The notes under the pieces are model-generated. The model was not told where the DNA came from, searched no databases, and worked only from the letters and a program-made list of their open reading frames with translations. Of a stretch of DNA of 64,000 nt, positions 54,048-63,953 are shown piece after piece. How positions within the stretch are numbered: the first letter of the stretch is position 1; each line of letters starts with the position of its first letter. The stretch lies in contig OZ038378.1 of the NCBI GenBank assembly GCA_964036045.1, positions 167,447,963-167,511,962 on the forward strand. Reading direction: 5' to 3'. The position numbers and the translations under genes were made by a program. This DNA comes from Eutreptiella sp. 'Long Island Sound 2002'. Its lineage: Eukaryota; Euglenozoa; Euglenophyceae; Eutreptiales; Eutreptiaceae.

Positions 54048-55609
54048 TCGCGTATAAAAGCGAGGAGACGTCCCCCCCGTGGTGACCATGTGACGTTCCA
54101 CATTGGTCCAGGAGAAGTAAATGTGCCCTACTGCGGGTTTTGTGGGAATACAGGGACATGTACATATAAGACGCACGCTGTCTGGGCCCAAAGGAGGGAA
54201 AACCAATTTAAACTTGCTTAAGTCCAAAATCCGACAGGCCAACTCATTGCAATGGCAGCATTTGCTTTGTTAAATTCACATTTTCACATCCTATGTGCAA
54301 GACAACCTGCACATGTTCTATGCAATTCTTGGACAACCCCACCCACCCAGACAGTCTCTATGGGAAGCGCATGCCCCAGATTTGATTTCTAATTGTGCAC
54401 ATACCAGTACAGCCCACACATATCACACATGTCACACCAACACCAGCAGCAAGTGATGGGCCTAGCTGTGTAAGTGCTAGCGATTCTAAAGGGCCGCACT
54501 AGCTGTGCACAACACACACAGGCTGTATGTAGTCCTGGGATGCATGCCACACTGCATTGCCTAGGGCTGGAGGAGGGAAAGCTATAAGTTGGTGTATGGG
54601 CTGGGGCATGGAAAGTGCAAGAGGGAGGGCTATGCAGATGATTGTTCCCATAATTGAATGAAAGCACCACAGCTCTTCATTTCTTTGCACTAGGATGAGG
54701 TCTTGTTGCATGCTCAGGGTCCATGCATTCACATCGCTTGATTGTGTAGAAAAATTCTTGTGCACGTCATCCAATTGCATATGACCATGCATATTGAAGC
54801 ACCACTGCCAAGGATCAGAACATTGGCGCACCACCTTGTTATGTACTGCTTGCTTGCTTGCCAATAGCGTGTTAAACTTGCAAAACATACCATTGCTGCA
54901 ACTGGCATGATGCACCTCATTGGAAGTTGTGGAGCCAGTGGTGCATTGCATGACTGAGATGAGTGCAAGGAGCTTGTGCATCAAGGTTGAGAAGCAGGTA
55001 ACAGATGTAGGGTGTTCAACAGCAAGAACAAGGACAAGGATAGCAAGGACAAGGAATATACAGGGAAGGCAGCCTTTGTACGGAAAGTAGAGACTTCAGA
55101 AGAGACACACATCAGCCGCCCATAAGCCCTATGGATTGAATGTTTATCCTGAGCATAGCTGCTTCAACATGAAGCCAAAGAATTAGGTTGTTTATGTGTG
55201 TCTGCCATGTTTGTCATTGACATGTTCCTTGCACATGGAACGCAGAATATCACTTCGACTAGTGCAACAGTGATCAACACCCTATAACCATCATCCATCC
55301 CGTTCACCCCCCAATTTGGAATACACACTATGGACCTTCTTTCCCCCACACCACGTCCCCATAGGAACAGACCACTATGGCCAAATGAGTCCCCTCAATC
55401 CCTCAAGCTGAGCCGTCTCCACCCTTGTGGTTGCCTGCAGGCAGTGAGTATCTGGCAGTGGCTACCGCTTGTCACATAGCCATCACTAGCCTCTAGGCCT
55501 TGGGCCCTTGCAGCATGTACCATACCAACACCAATGCTCTGTACATGCCTGAATCACACCAATACTGTTGCAGTGGAAATGATGATTGTGCCCCTAATTT
55601 GGAAAGTTC
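54048..55609. other. Intergenic upstream of the beta-helix gene
   Basis: A TATAAAAG sequence lies at about 54053-54060 but no gene follows. The remainder shows no recognised ORF. A C/A-rich stretch precedes the beta-helix gene. Confidence 0.45.
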
Positions 55610-55624
55610 GTGTTGCCACCGAGC

Positions 55625-55648
55625 CTTTCTGAGTGTCTATTTTTTTTT
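55625..55648 (+). promoter_or_regulatory. Start-proximal motif, beta-helix gene copy
   Basis: CTTTCTGAGTGTCTA plus at least nine T. See 2401-2424. Its position between two in-frame ATGs favours the downstream ATG (55658) as the true start. Confidence 0.55.
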
Positions 55649-55657
55649 TGTCATCAC

Positions 55658-58600
55658 ATGAACTCCATCTTCGCGTTCCTATTCTTTTGGGTGCTCATTA
55701 CCACGTGTGTTCCCGTCGATGATAGCGACAATCTAGTCCCACATACCCCCTTGGCTCGTGAAAAAGTGAACATTGCCACCGACATAACCGCTTCTTTGGT
55801 GTTGAGGCAAGACCACTTCATTCCATCCCAAGCACATATAACAGTGCATGGAGGTGTTACCATCACATTGGCCCACGATGTCAGTCTCACGATTGAGGGC
55901 GCAGTACATTTTGCTGGGAATCTGCAAAACCCCATCAACATTGTTGGAGAGGGTGCAAATGGAGCGCAAGGTGGAGTGGTCCTTGACAAAGCAGGATCCT
56001 GCGATTTGGAACATGTAACCATTCAACATATTGGACAAAAAACTGCGGCGTTTCAAGTTGTTGGGAAAGAGTCCTCGGTTAAGTTTCGGAACGTCACATT
56101 CACCAAAATACCCGGAGACGCTTTGGTCGTCCATGCTGGACAGCTGAAAGAGTTCGTCAACAACACCTTCAAAGACGTTGTCGGTGCATGCCTTCATCTT
56201 CATGGCGACCTGCACAACGTTCATGTCCGTGGGTCCATGTTTGATAATTGCAGTGATCATGCATTGTCTGCAATCAGGTTGAGCAAATCGTTGTTTATCA
56301 GTGATACGACCTTCAAAAATAATGGGAAGTACACCATCAATTTGGAGACGCCCCCGTCTTTCGAAATCCGAAGTAACCGCTTCGTCAACAACCAAGGAGT
56401 CCTTTCTTGCAAGCGGCACGCAATTACGGCTGCAATTGTGGACCCGAAATTGAATGATTATGTCTTCGCTGAGAATGACCTGAATGGGAACGTGGTAGAT
56501 TACTCTTCGGATCCTTGGTCTAGAGGCAACGTCATCTACATCCATGGGTGCACAATGATCATTGCCAACAACACACTGAAGAAGATGGACCGTGGCCCGC
56601 ATCTCCTCAAGTTTTCAAGTTCAAGCATGATCAATTTTTTCGATGCACACATTCATATGGAGAGGAACACAATCCTTGAGAACTGGGGTTTTCAATTCAT
56701 TGTCAACGTGGGTGGGTCTTTGTCGAGAGTTGTCATCCTGCGAAATATCTTCGCCAATCGCAACATCACTAGTTCAACGCCTTCAACGCCCAACTATGAA
56801 GTGGTAAACGAAGCGATGGAGGCTGAAGTGGATGCACGCATGAATTGGTGGGGTTGCTCGCTTCCTGAGGACGTGGGAAAGCGCATCCTCGATTTTGTGG
56901 ATGGAGGTGAGAAGTATGGAGTGATAGAATATTGGCCATTCCTCACAGAGGCGAATATGAAACAAGAGGTCACGGATTTGGGGGATGATGTGGTGGAGAG
57001 CCCTGTTGACCAACCCGATTCACCAGCCAAACAGATCAACAAAGGGGAGATCATTGGCCAAGATGAAGAATGGCATGGGGAGCGAATTCTAAATGGCAAC
57101 GTGTGGATCAACAAGGGTGTGATTTTAACGCTGCGAGCAAAAACACACATCCGCATGGCCAGAGATACAAACATCCACGTGGATGGCACCCTCTCGTTCG
57201 AAGGTACTGAGCAAGAGCCTGTTCAGTTTTCCCCAATCGGAGGCTGTAAGGTTGAATCAATCCACAAAATGGACCACTGGGGGGACATCACTTTCTCTGC
57301 ATCTTCTGGCCTAACTATCATCAAGAATGCGAATTTCTGTGGAGGAGGTGCTGCGCCTATGCTCAATGGCAAAATGCAACCTCTTACCACGGCGATGCTG
57401 AAGTTCGAGGGAGCCTCTGCATTCTTGACAAATGTTCGTGTAACTGGCAGTGCCAGCAGTGGCATAATCGCAACCGCTGGCAACTTGACGGTCATCAACA
57501 ATGCTTTCTATCACAATCGGGGCAATGCAATTGTGCACTCGGCCCCAGGGCCACTGACTGTCAACAGTTCGCTATTGAAAGACACCCGTTCGTTCACAAT
57601 AGTGATCATTCAATCGGAGTACACGATTGCTGGGAATACTTTCGGCCTCAACAATGGAATTTTGTGCGTGCACCATCAGAGATTGGAGTGGTTCAAGGAA
57701 ATGATCGATTTGGCAGGACCCACCTCCCTCTTCATTAACAACATGGTTACTGGGAATCAGCATGCCTTTGCGTCAGAATGCTGGGGAGATAATTCACAGG
57801 AGTTGCTGCTGATGGACTTGGCAGATAAGCGGGTCAATATAGAAGGCAATATGTTCTCAGACAACAAATGCGAATCACGAATGGTACGCCGGCAGTATGC
57901 CATGTACTTCTTGATCGCCAACAACGCTGCATCCTTCAGTGAGAACTACGTGAACTCCAATTACGGGTCGATTTCAATGGAGCGGAAGGAGACCAAAGTG
58001 GCCTCATGGGACCATGAGCCTCAGGTGTTCAGATTCGAATCCAACCGCTTCACAGACAATCAGTTCTTGCAGATCTATCTCCGCATTCCCGGACGCAGGG
58101 CCCTTGTCGTGAACAACATTATCCGAGACAATGAAGTTACTGATGTGAGCAAATTACAGGAGACCGCAATCCTTGAGATTGTGGGTGGCAGCTTCACGTT
58201 GAAGCCCATGATCCTCACCAAAAACCAAATTCTGGGGAATGAAGGGACGCTGCTTGCAGTGCGTCTGCACGACAACACCAAGGCCCTAGGAAACTGGTTC
58301 TGCAATCCTGTGATCAAGTACGAGTTGGCATTCAAGAACTTGGACCCCACACTGTTCACTGGCATCAACAACTACTGGGGGATGTTTGGTGAAGAAGATG
58401 AGCGTTTGGTGATGGCCCGTCTCAAGCCTGTGAACGGCCACGTGCCTCGCAGATGGTACATGCATTGGATCACAAGGACGGGGGATGCTGCGAACGTGAA
58501 GAGAACCACGCCGCCCATTCCGCCGCAGGACAAGCAGACGGCAGTCACTGTGGTCTCGCTGGGGATGGCCATCATGTTTGTGCTGGCGATGTGCATCCTT

Positions 58601-59014
58601 GTGAGGCACTGCGCACAGGGGCCATTCTATGGACGAATGGAGTTCAACTCTGATGTCACGATGCAGACCGTGAGCCAGATCATGTCGCCGGGAAAGGACG
58701 GCAAATTGAATAAGACCGGCACTGTCATCAGGCAGTATGATAGTAGGTCACCCACTGGCCGTACAGACATACAGGGTGGCATTGATGCCACAACTGCGGA
58801 CAGTCCCAACAGCTCTGGCACACCCCACTCCCGGCCAAGGCCTCAGTCACTGTCCTTGTCCACATCGGTGGCAAAAGGACGTATGGACTACAGAGAGGGT
58901 GGTGAGGGCAGTAGCCCTGAGCAGGGGATGGCAAGCCCCTGCTCAGGTAGCAGAGGAGCAGGGGATGGCAAGCCCCTTCGCAAGCCGCGCTCCCTTAAGC
59001 AGGCGGAAGATTGA
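55658..59014 (+). CDS. Single-pass membrane protein with beta-helix (bark beetle/Anakonda-like) ectodomain
   Basis: 1118 aa, no intron. The ATG at 55658 is preferred over an in-frame one 48 bases upstream because it begins a clean signal peptide (MNSIFAFLFFWVLITTC) and lies after the shared promoter-like motif. The ectodomain (about 20-955) is two long right-handed beta-helix repeats. Each starts with a VTITLAHDVSLTIEG- or VILTLRAKTHIRM-type leading strand, followed by many N-x-F/N-N-T coil turns. Each ends in a WWG/YWG signature: MNWWG at 395-399, followed by RILDFVDG and YWPFL, and NNYWG at 903-907. That signature is typical of metazoan bark beetle/Anakonda proteins of tricellular junctions. 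A transmembrane helix (about 960-983) is followed by a Ser/Pro/Lys-rich tail of about 135 aa. Homology is inferred by eye; a generic pectate-lyase-fold protein is the alternative. Stop TGA. Confidence 0.88.
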   Translation: MNSIFAFLFFWVLITTCVPVDDSDNLVPHTPLAREKVNIATDITASLVLRQDHFIPSQAHITVHGGVTITLAHDVSLTIEGAVHFAGNLQNPINIVGEGANGAQGGVVLDKAGSCDLEHVTIQHIGQKTAAFQVVGKESSVKFRNVTFTKIPGDALVVHAGQLKEFVNNTFKDVVGACLHLHGDLHNVHVRGSMFDNCSDHALSAIRLSKSLFISDTTFKNNGKYTINLETPPSFEIRSNRFVNNQGVLSCKRHAITAAIVDPKLNDYVFAENDLNGNVVDYSSDPWSRGNVIYIHGCTMIIANNTLKKMDRGPHLLKFSSSSMINFFDAHIHMERNTILENWGFQFIVNVGGSLSRVVILRNIFANRNITSSTPSTPNYEVVNEAMEAEVDARMNWWGCSLPEDVGKRILDFVDGGEKYGVIEYWPFLTEANMKQEVTDLGDDVVESPVDQPDSPAKQINKGEIIGQDEEWHGERILNGNVWINKGVILTLRAKTHIRMARDTNIHVDGTLSFEGTEQEPVQFSPIGGCKVESIHKMDHWGDITFSASSGLTIIKNANFCGGGAAPMLNGKMQPLTTAMLKFEGASAFLTNVRVTGSASSGIIATAGNLTVINNAFYHNRGNAIVHSAPGPLTVNSSLLKDTRSFTIVIIQSEYTIAGNTFGLNNGILCVHHQRLEWFKEMIDLAGPTSLFINNMVTGNQHAFASECWGDNSQELLLMDLADKRVNIEGNMFSDNKCESRMVRRQYAMYFLIANNAASFSENYVNSNYGSISMERKETKVASWDHEPQVFRFESNRFTDNQFLQIYLRIPGRRALVVNNIIRDNEVTDVSKLQETAILEIVGGSFTLKPMILTKNQILGNEGTLLAVRLHDNTKALGNWFCNPVIKYELAFKNLDPTLFTGINNYWGMFGEEDERLVMARLKPVNGHVPRRWYMHWITRTGDAANVKRTTPPIPPQDKQTAVTVVSLGMAIMFVLAMCILVRHCAQGPFYGRMEFNSDVTMQTVSQIMSPGKDGKLNKTGTVIRQYDSRSPTGRTDIQGGIDATTADSPNSSGTPHSRPRPQSLSLSTSVAKGRMDYREGGEGSSPEQGMASPCSGSRGAGDGKPLRKPRSLKQAED

Positions 59015-59788
59015 AGAGTCTTACGGCTGGCAAAACGCCTCGTTTCGTTTCACTTTTTTGCCTAATGAGGATTGCATACGGCTGTCAGTTTGCAGCCAAT
59101 TGCTGTTGGTGGTACTCAACAGTGGCGGGAGGGTATATACTGGGGGCTGGCATCTCGTTTGGTGAGAACATGAGTTGGTGAGAACATCTACACCGAACAT
59201 GCCCCTAGTGCGTCGAGGGTTTCAAGTGTCTGCATACTGCTGTGGTGTGGATGCGATTATACTGTTGTCAGTATGCGATTGTACTATTGTGAGTATGCAT
59301 TTGTAGTCTTATAAGTATGCGATTGCAGTATGGTGATCGTAGCCGTTTTCCATCTTCCAATCTTCCTGTTTTCCGGCTTCTTTTGCACTGGAAGCTGAGC
59401 AATGAACTGACGACTCAATTTCCCAGCTCCAGCTTATTGATGGAATTTGGATGCAAATTGCGATACGTGCTTGCTTGAGATTTGGTGGCAACAGCACCTC
59501 CAGCACCCCTACTGACCAGGTTTCCTGTTTGCTGTACCTGTTTGACACAGCACATTTTTTTCACATGGCGTATCGTCACCGTATCAATATCAAAGATCAG
59601 GAACAGCACTTAACATATCCAGTCTAAATTGGGCCAATTGCTGCTTTGCTGCTTTGGTGAGGTCCTGTCATATCCGGCAAACACCATCGGATAACAAAGG
59701 CCCCCATGGGTATCCAAATGTAGCATTTCTGGATAATTTTTGGAACGCCTCAAACCGGCCCAACTGGACAGCGCAAATGGACTAACAT

Positions 59789-59792
<4 letters not shown>
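59015..59792. other. 3'-flank of the beta-helix gene with a short tandem repeat
   Basis: At about 59247-59331 a degenerate 22-26-bp unit of the AGTATGCGATTGTACTATTG type is repeated about four times. No AATAAA was found near the stop codon. No gene recognised. Confidence 0.5.

Positions 59793-59820
<28 letters not shown>
59793..59820 (+). repeat. (AC)n microsatellite
   Basis: Pure AC tract ending exactly where the 47-bp direct repeat begins. Further AC tracts lie at about 60109-60121 and 60130-60150. Confidence 0.95.
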
Positions 59821-59867
59821 GGTCTCTCCATTGCCAAGCGCTAGAGCAGGCTCGCCCATGGGGGCCC
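59821..59867 (+). repeat. 47-bp direct repeat, left copy (pair with 63954-64000)
   Basis: GGTCTCTCCATTGCCAAGCG continuing to GCCCATGGGGGCCC. It matches 63954-64000 with four differences. The two copies bracket the LINE remnant. Confidence 0.85.
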
Positions 59868-59903
59868 CTGCCAAGGGAAAGGGGCATACACACGTGGGAC
59901 GCA

Positions 59904-59987
59904 GGGTGCGGTAGGGATGCACACCCTGTGCATAGCCTTGTTGTAGGGTGCAGTAGGGATGCACACCCTGTGCATAGCCTTGTTGTA
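59904..59987 (+). repeat. 42-bp tandem duplication
   Basis: Two units (59904-59945 and 59946-59987) of the GGGTGCRGTAGGGATGCACA type differing at one base. Each contains GCACACCCTGTGC. Confidence 0.9.
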
Positions 59988-60296
59988 GTGCAGAGAGGGA
60001 GGAAAGGCCGCGCGGAGCAAAGTCCAAACATTGCTGCACTGCGAACAATGCTGTAGAGAGGCGATGTATGTCAGCGAACACTATGGAGTTTGTTGAAATG
60101 ATTGGGCATCACACACACACACAATCAGGCACACACACACACATACACACAGACTCCCAGACTTGTAGTGCAAAGAGGGAGGAAAGGCTGCGCGGAGCGA
60201 AATCCGAACATTGCTGGAGTGCGAACAAAGCTGTAGAGAGGTTATGTATGATAGCGAACACTATGGAGCTTGTTGAAATGATTGACGCGCCACACA
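59982..60296 (+). repeat. Direct duplication of about 134 bp, spacing 181
   Basis: 59982-60115 and 60163-60296 match, both starting TTGTAGTGCARAGAGGGAGG and ending GTTGAAATGATTG plus a few bases, with AC repeats between. Tandem promoter-like duplications are common at 5' ends of LINEs, but here the downstream element is truncated. Confidence 0.8.
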
Positions 60297-60447
60297 CAGA
60301 CTCCCACTCAGGCCACAGATCAGCAGCGCTGGGACTACCTCTCCGGCATGCCATACTGATGGCGGGGGCTTTCACAGAAGTTATGGAAGGAACCCAACCT
60401 GGAAATGGTGGCCTTGGCTCTCAGGGTTTCTGGATCCAGCGTCGGCG

Positions 60448-62839
60448 CCCGGGAATGATGGGTTTACAGGGGCATTTTACAAAGCGTTTTCATCCCGCTT
60501 CTCCCCAGCTTTGCTCGATATTATCAGGGAGGTGAGGGAAACGGGCATCTTGCCCGCATCATGGTGCGAAGGGATGACGCGGTGTGTTCCCAAAGAACAC
60601 GGGAGCATTGCAGTGTCCAAGCAGCGGCCCATAACGCTGCTAACTTGTAAAATTAAATGGCTCACGGGAGTGCTGAAGGTGACGCTCAATGACCTTGTGT
60701 CCTTCGTAGTGCCTAAGTAGCAGGCGGGGTTTATTAAAGGCAGGCAGATGGACGATCACTTGTTCTTTGTACAAAAAATATGGAAGTCAGGGCGCCAGGG
60801 TGCCTGGCTGGGTATTGCTTTTGCGAAGGCCTTTGACTCCACGAGTCATGCCCTGCTGGGTTTTTTTTGGAATTCCTGGGCGTGCCAGAGACGTGGTGTG
60901 CGGCTCTAATTCACTTTCTCAAGGGACCACTGTGCTTTTTGGTGGGTAACCAACTTACAGAATCGGCCCTTCAACCCGGCACAGAGATCAAACAAGGGGA
61001 CACATTGTCCCCGACGATTTTCTCCCTATTGACAGCGGTGCTAATTTGGAAGGTCTTGGTCGAGTTTCCGCAGGTCCAGTCATTTCTGTTTGCTGATGAC
61101 ACACTGTTTGTCATCCCCGGAACTCCCGGACAAGTGAGAACTGCCCTAGAATCCCTACTGCTGCTCTTGCAGCAGTATGGTGAGGTGTCAGGGTGTTGGT
61201 TGAACATGGACAAATGCGGAGTGGTCTTTCAAGGGCCCGGTGCTCCTCCACCAGGAACGATACTATATGGGGTGCAGGTAAGGTCCAAAGTGAAATATCC
61301 AGTACTTGGTTGGGGCACATGACAGTCCTCGACCAATATTAGGGGCCACTGGCTAAGTTGGTAGTCAAAGCACAATTTTTGGCCTTTTTGCCACTCAAAG
61401 CGGAAGAGAAAATCCAGGCACTCTATACCTGGGTGTACCCGGTGCTCAGGCACATTGCGGTTCTCTTTTTTCCCACCCAGCAAGTCATCCGGAAAGCCAA
61501 TATGGCTATGCGCGTAGCGTTGGGTATTTGGAGCTAGGTGCTACCCACTACTCATTGGAAGTTGCCTCACAACCGAGGGGGATATGCGTTCAACTTTCTG
61601 CTATGGTGCCACTCAGCGGCATATGTCAGAGCGCTGAAAGCACTGGAAGGGGGGGAGTTTAGGGATTGGGTGCGTTGGAAGGCTCCGAAGCTCCGACTTG
61701 ACCCGGTGCACCTCAGAAGCTTTTCCTGGTTCCGACAGCCGCAGGACCAGTGGCCGGTGGTGGTCACTTCCTCGGTGGCATATTCGGTGTTCACTCACAT
61801 CTGCCTGGGAGCCTGCCGGGGCCTGTTACATATTCCACTCTGGAACTCCGTCTTTTTTCATCAGCCTGTCAAGTCTAGGGTCCTTGAAAACCGTTTTCGT
61901 ATTTTTTACTGTCCGGCCCTTGTGGCCCAGGGGTTTCAGAGAGTGGCAGATTGTGTAACGGACACGGGGTAATTAGATGCAGGGATCCTCCCGCGCATCC
62001 CACGGTCATATAGAACTTTGTACGCTCGACTGTTGTTGCAGTATATTGATGCGGCTCATGGGAGGGAACCACGGCCGCAATGGCCAGCACTCCCGCCGCT
62101 GCGAGTATGGAAGCAATCTGGGGTCTTGAAGGAATGTAGGCAGCACTTGCGGGTGGACGCACGCCAGCCAGGGTCGGTATGGGAATCACGGCTGACACAG
62201 ACAACCCCCCTGAAGCTTTGCGAGTTTGTTGTAATGGCGCTGTGGCGCAAGCTTCCGGTCGCACAGCGACTAGCACAATTTTAGGTGATGGAGGGACAAG
62301 ATTGTCCATTGTGTGGGGTAGCTGAGGATCATGATCATGTCTTCAAGAAATGCTTCTTTCTCCAGGACCCTCTGGCCCTGATCCGTAGCCTCTGGGGGTT
62401 GCACGTTTGCGACAAAATCTGGTACGAGCCTTCGCGGCTCTGCAGAGACCACTCTTTGGTATCGGTCACCACCATCCAAGGGTGGCTAGTTTGGACGGCG
62501 GTATATGCGCGTTGGCTCATCCGCTGTGAGGCGATCAACATTCTCCGTTTGGATATGGCCACGGCCGTACTACAACGCTTCTACGTGGCTCTGCTCAGCT
62601 GGAAATCTTTGCCACCGGGGACTCTGCCACAGGAGGTGATCACAACTACCTGTGGCTGCCTAAAGGATATTTTGAAACTTCGAGACAGACTGCACGGGGT
62701 GGCTACACAAAAGGGGAATCGCTTCAGGCTTATTCCTCTCACCCCCCCCCCCCCCAAGAAGCAGGGGAAGAAACAACCAGACAGGCAGGGCACGAGCGAG
62801 GGCCCTGAGGACCGCCTGAAATTCCGCTTCCCTCGCTGA
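60448..62839 (+). pseudogene. 5'-truncated non-LTR retrotransposon (LINE) reverse transcriptase
   Basis: Reverse-transcriptase blocks in order: PGNDGFTGAFYKAF (60448 on), ILPASWCEGMTRCVPK, RPITLL, TAG (60718), QAGFIKGRQMDDH, and IAFAKAFDS. A frameshift in a T8 run near 60861-60868 follows. Then come QGDTLSPTIFSLL, the catalytic FLFADDTLFVIPG, the thumb region through several stops (TGA 61320, then TAG near 61341 and 61537, TAA near 61970, TAG near 62284), and the C-terminal zinc knuckle CPLCGVAEDHDHVFKKC. It ends in TGA at 62837-62839. The endonuclease domain is missing, as in 5'-truncated insertions. Inactive. The lineage within LINEs cannot be assigned by eye. Confidence 0.9.
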
Positions 62840-63594
62840 TAAGCCAAATCCTGCTATCACATGGAAGTCATGGGGGTGTGAGGTGCCAAAAGTCGCCCCA
62901 CAGGCAGTGCCATGCTCGGATTCGGCGGTCGCCACCCAAACTCGCACACGGGAGACTCGAACACCCCCCTCCTCCCTCGCCTGGCATAGTCTCGCAGGAT
63001 CTTACACTGTATGTGGTGTACACCTCTTAGTGCCAAATTGATCTGCATATACGCCTTCATGCATGGGCCAAGGATAGCCGGCAACAAAGGGATGGCACTC
63101 CGATCTTGGGAAAGGCACCCTCGTGGCGTTATATGAGCATCTAGAGGGCAGGGCCACACAAGTGTATTGGCGCCTATGGGGCACATCAACAGTCAACCGT
63201 AGATACAAGAATTGCAGGAGCTCCTATACGTCGGGTTGAGATTAGCACGCCCAACGGACCCCCCCCCCCCCCGGAGCGATAGGTTTTACAACGGCCGCCT
63301 GGTAGTGACGCCCAGGATCGCCTGGCGATCTAGGAAGGAATGGCATCTGTATTGCCGGAGTCCACAATATACTCTGTACTCTGTGACTTAGCCCCTATCC
63401 CCCGACATTGCCGTCTTTTGGTGACGAGGCGGATGATGCAAATATGGCTAGGCGCGGACCGCTAATCGCGGAGTCGGTGTCGGCTTCAACCCCCCCCCCC
63501 CCCCCCGGCCACCGCTAGTGGAACCAGTGAGATTCAAAGGGGCGGGGGAGCGAGTGCCAACGAGGAGACAATTATTCCTGTGAGCCATGCATAG
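62840..63594. other. LINE 3' flank
   Basis: C runs at about 63249-63262 and C17 at 63490-63506. A short frame containing YEHLEGRATQVYWRLWG near 63140 resembles coding sequence but cannot be placed. Possibly 3' UTR of the LINE plus flanking repeats. Confidence 0.4.
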
Positions 63595-63865
63595 AGGGAG
63601 GAGCATACCTGAAACGCATGTGACCCCACGCCACATTTCTTCAAACGGAATCGGGGGCAGCCGGCACGCCGCTGTGTAGCCCCTGCGGATCCTCCATGAC
63701 ACTGTACCGAAATAAAATGGAGCATAGGCACAACCCAGAAACTCTTACACTGGTGGTTATGAAGGTAGGTTTCTAACCACATCGGGTAGTAGCATACCGG
63801 AAACACACTTGACAACCACGCCATAGATCTTGGGTTCGAATCCCGGAGCGGAGGGCACGCTGCCG
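63595..63865 (+). mobile_element. Two tRNA-related (SINE-like) modules
   Basis: The second module has an A-box-like TAGCATACCGG (63790-63800) and a perfect B box GGTTCGAATCC (63833-63843), 43 bases apart as in tRNAs, with a T-arm that pairs. The acceptor stem does not pair, so it is not a tRNA gene. The first module (about 63595-63690) is a diverged copy: GAGCATACCTGAAAC, CCACGCCACA and GGCACGCCGC align with GTAGCATACCGGAAAC, CCACGCCATA and GGCACGCTGC. This is consistent with a tRNA-derived SINE next to its LINE partner. Confidence 0.5.
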
Positions 63866-63953
63866 CCAGGGTTTTTTCTTTTGTAGGCGGAAACAGGCGC
63901 GTCTCAGCACAGAGCCGAACACCAACACGCATGCAACACAGCAGCGTCACGTC

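Noticed and set aside
54053-54060. TATAAAAG as a promoter TATA box
   Set aside because: No gene follows within a plausible distance; the nearest ATG is followed at once by a stop.
53706-54242. Gly- and Pro-rich long frames on both strands
   Set aside because: They are translations of C and G homopolymers.
55610-55657. Upstream in-frame start for the beta-helix protein
   Set aside because: It would translate through the shared T-rich motif and spoil the signal peptide; the downstream ATG gives a normal one.
62660-62947. Minus-strand frame resembling an RNase H segment (AREAEFQAVLRAL)
   Set aside because: It lies opposite the LINE ORF, lacks the catalytic Asp/Glu pattern and is probably coincidence.
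63783-63860. Possible tRNA gene with good A and B boxes
   Set aside because: The sequence expected for the 3' acceptor strand does not pair with the 5' strand, so it was called tRNA-related, not tRNA.
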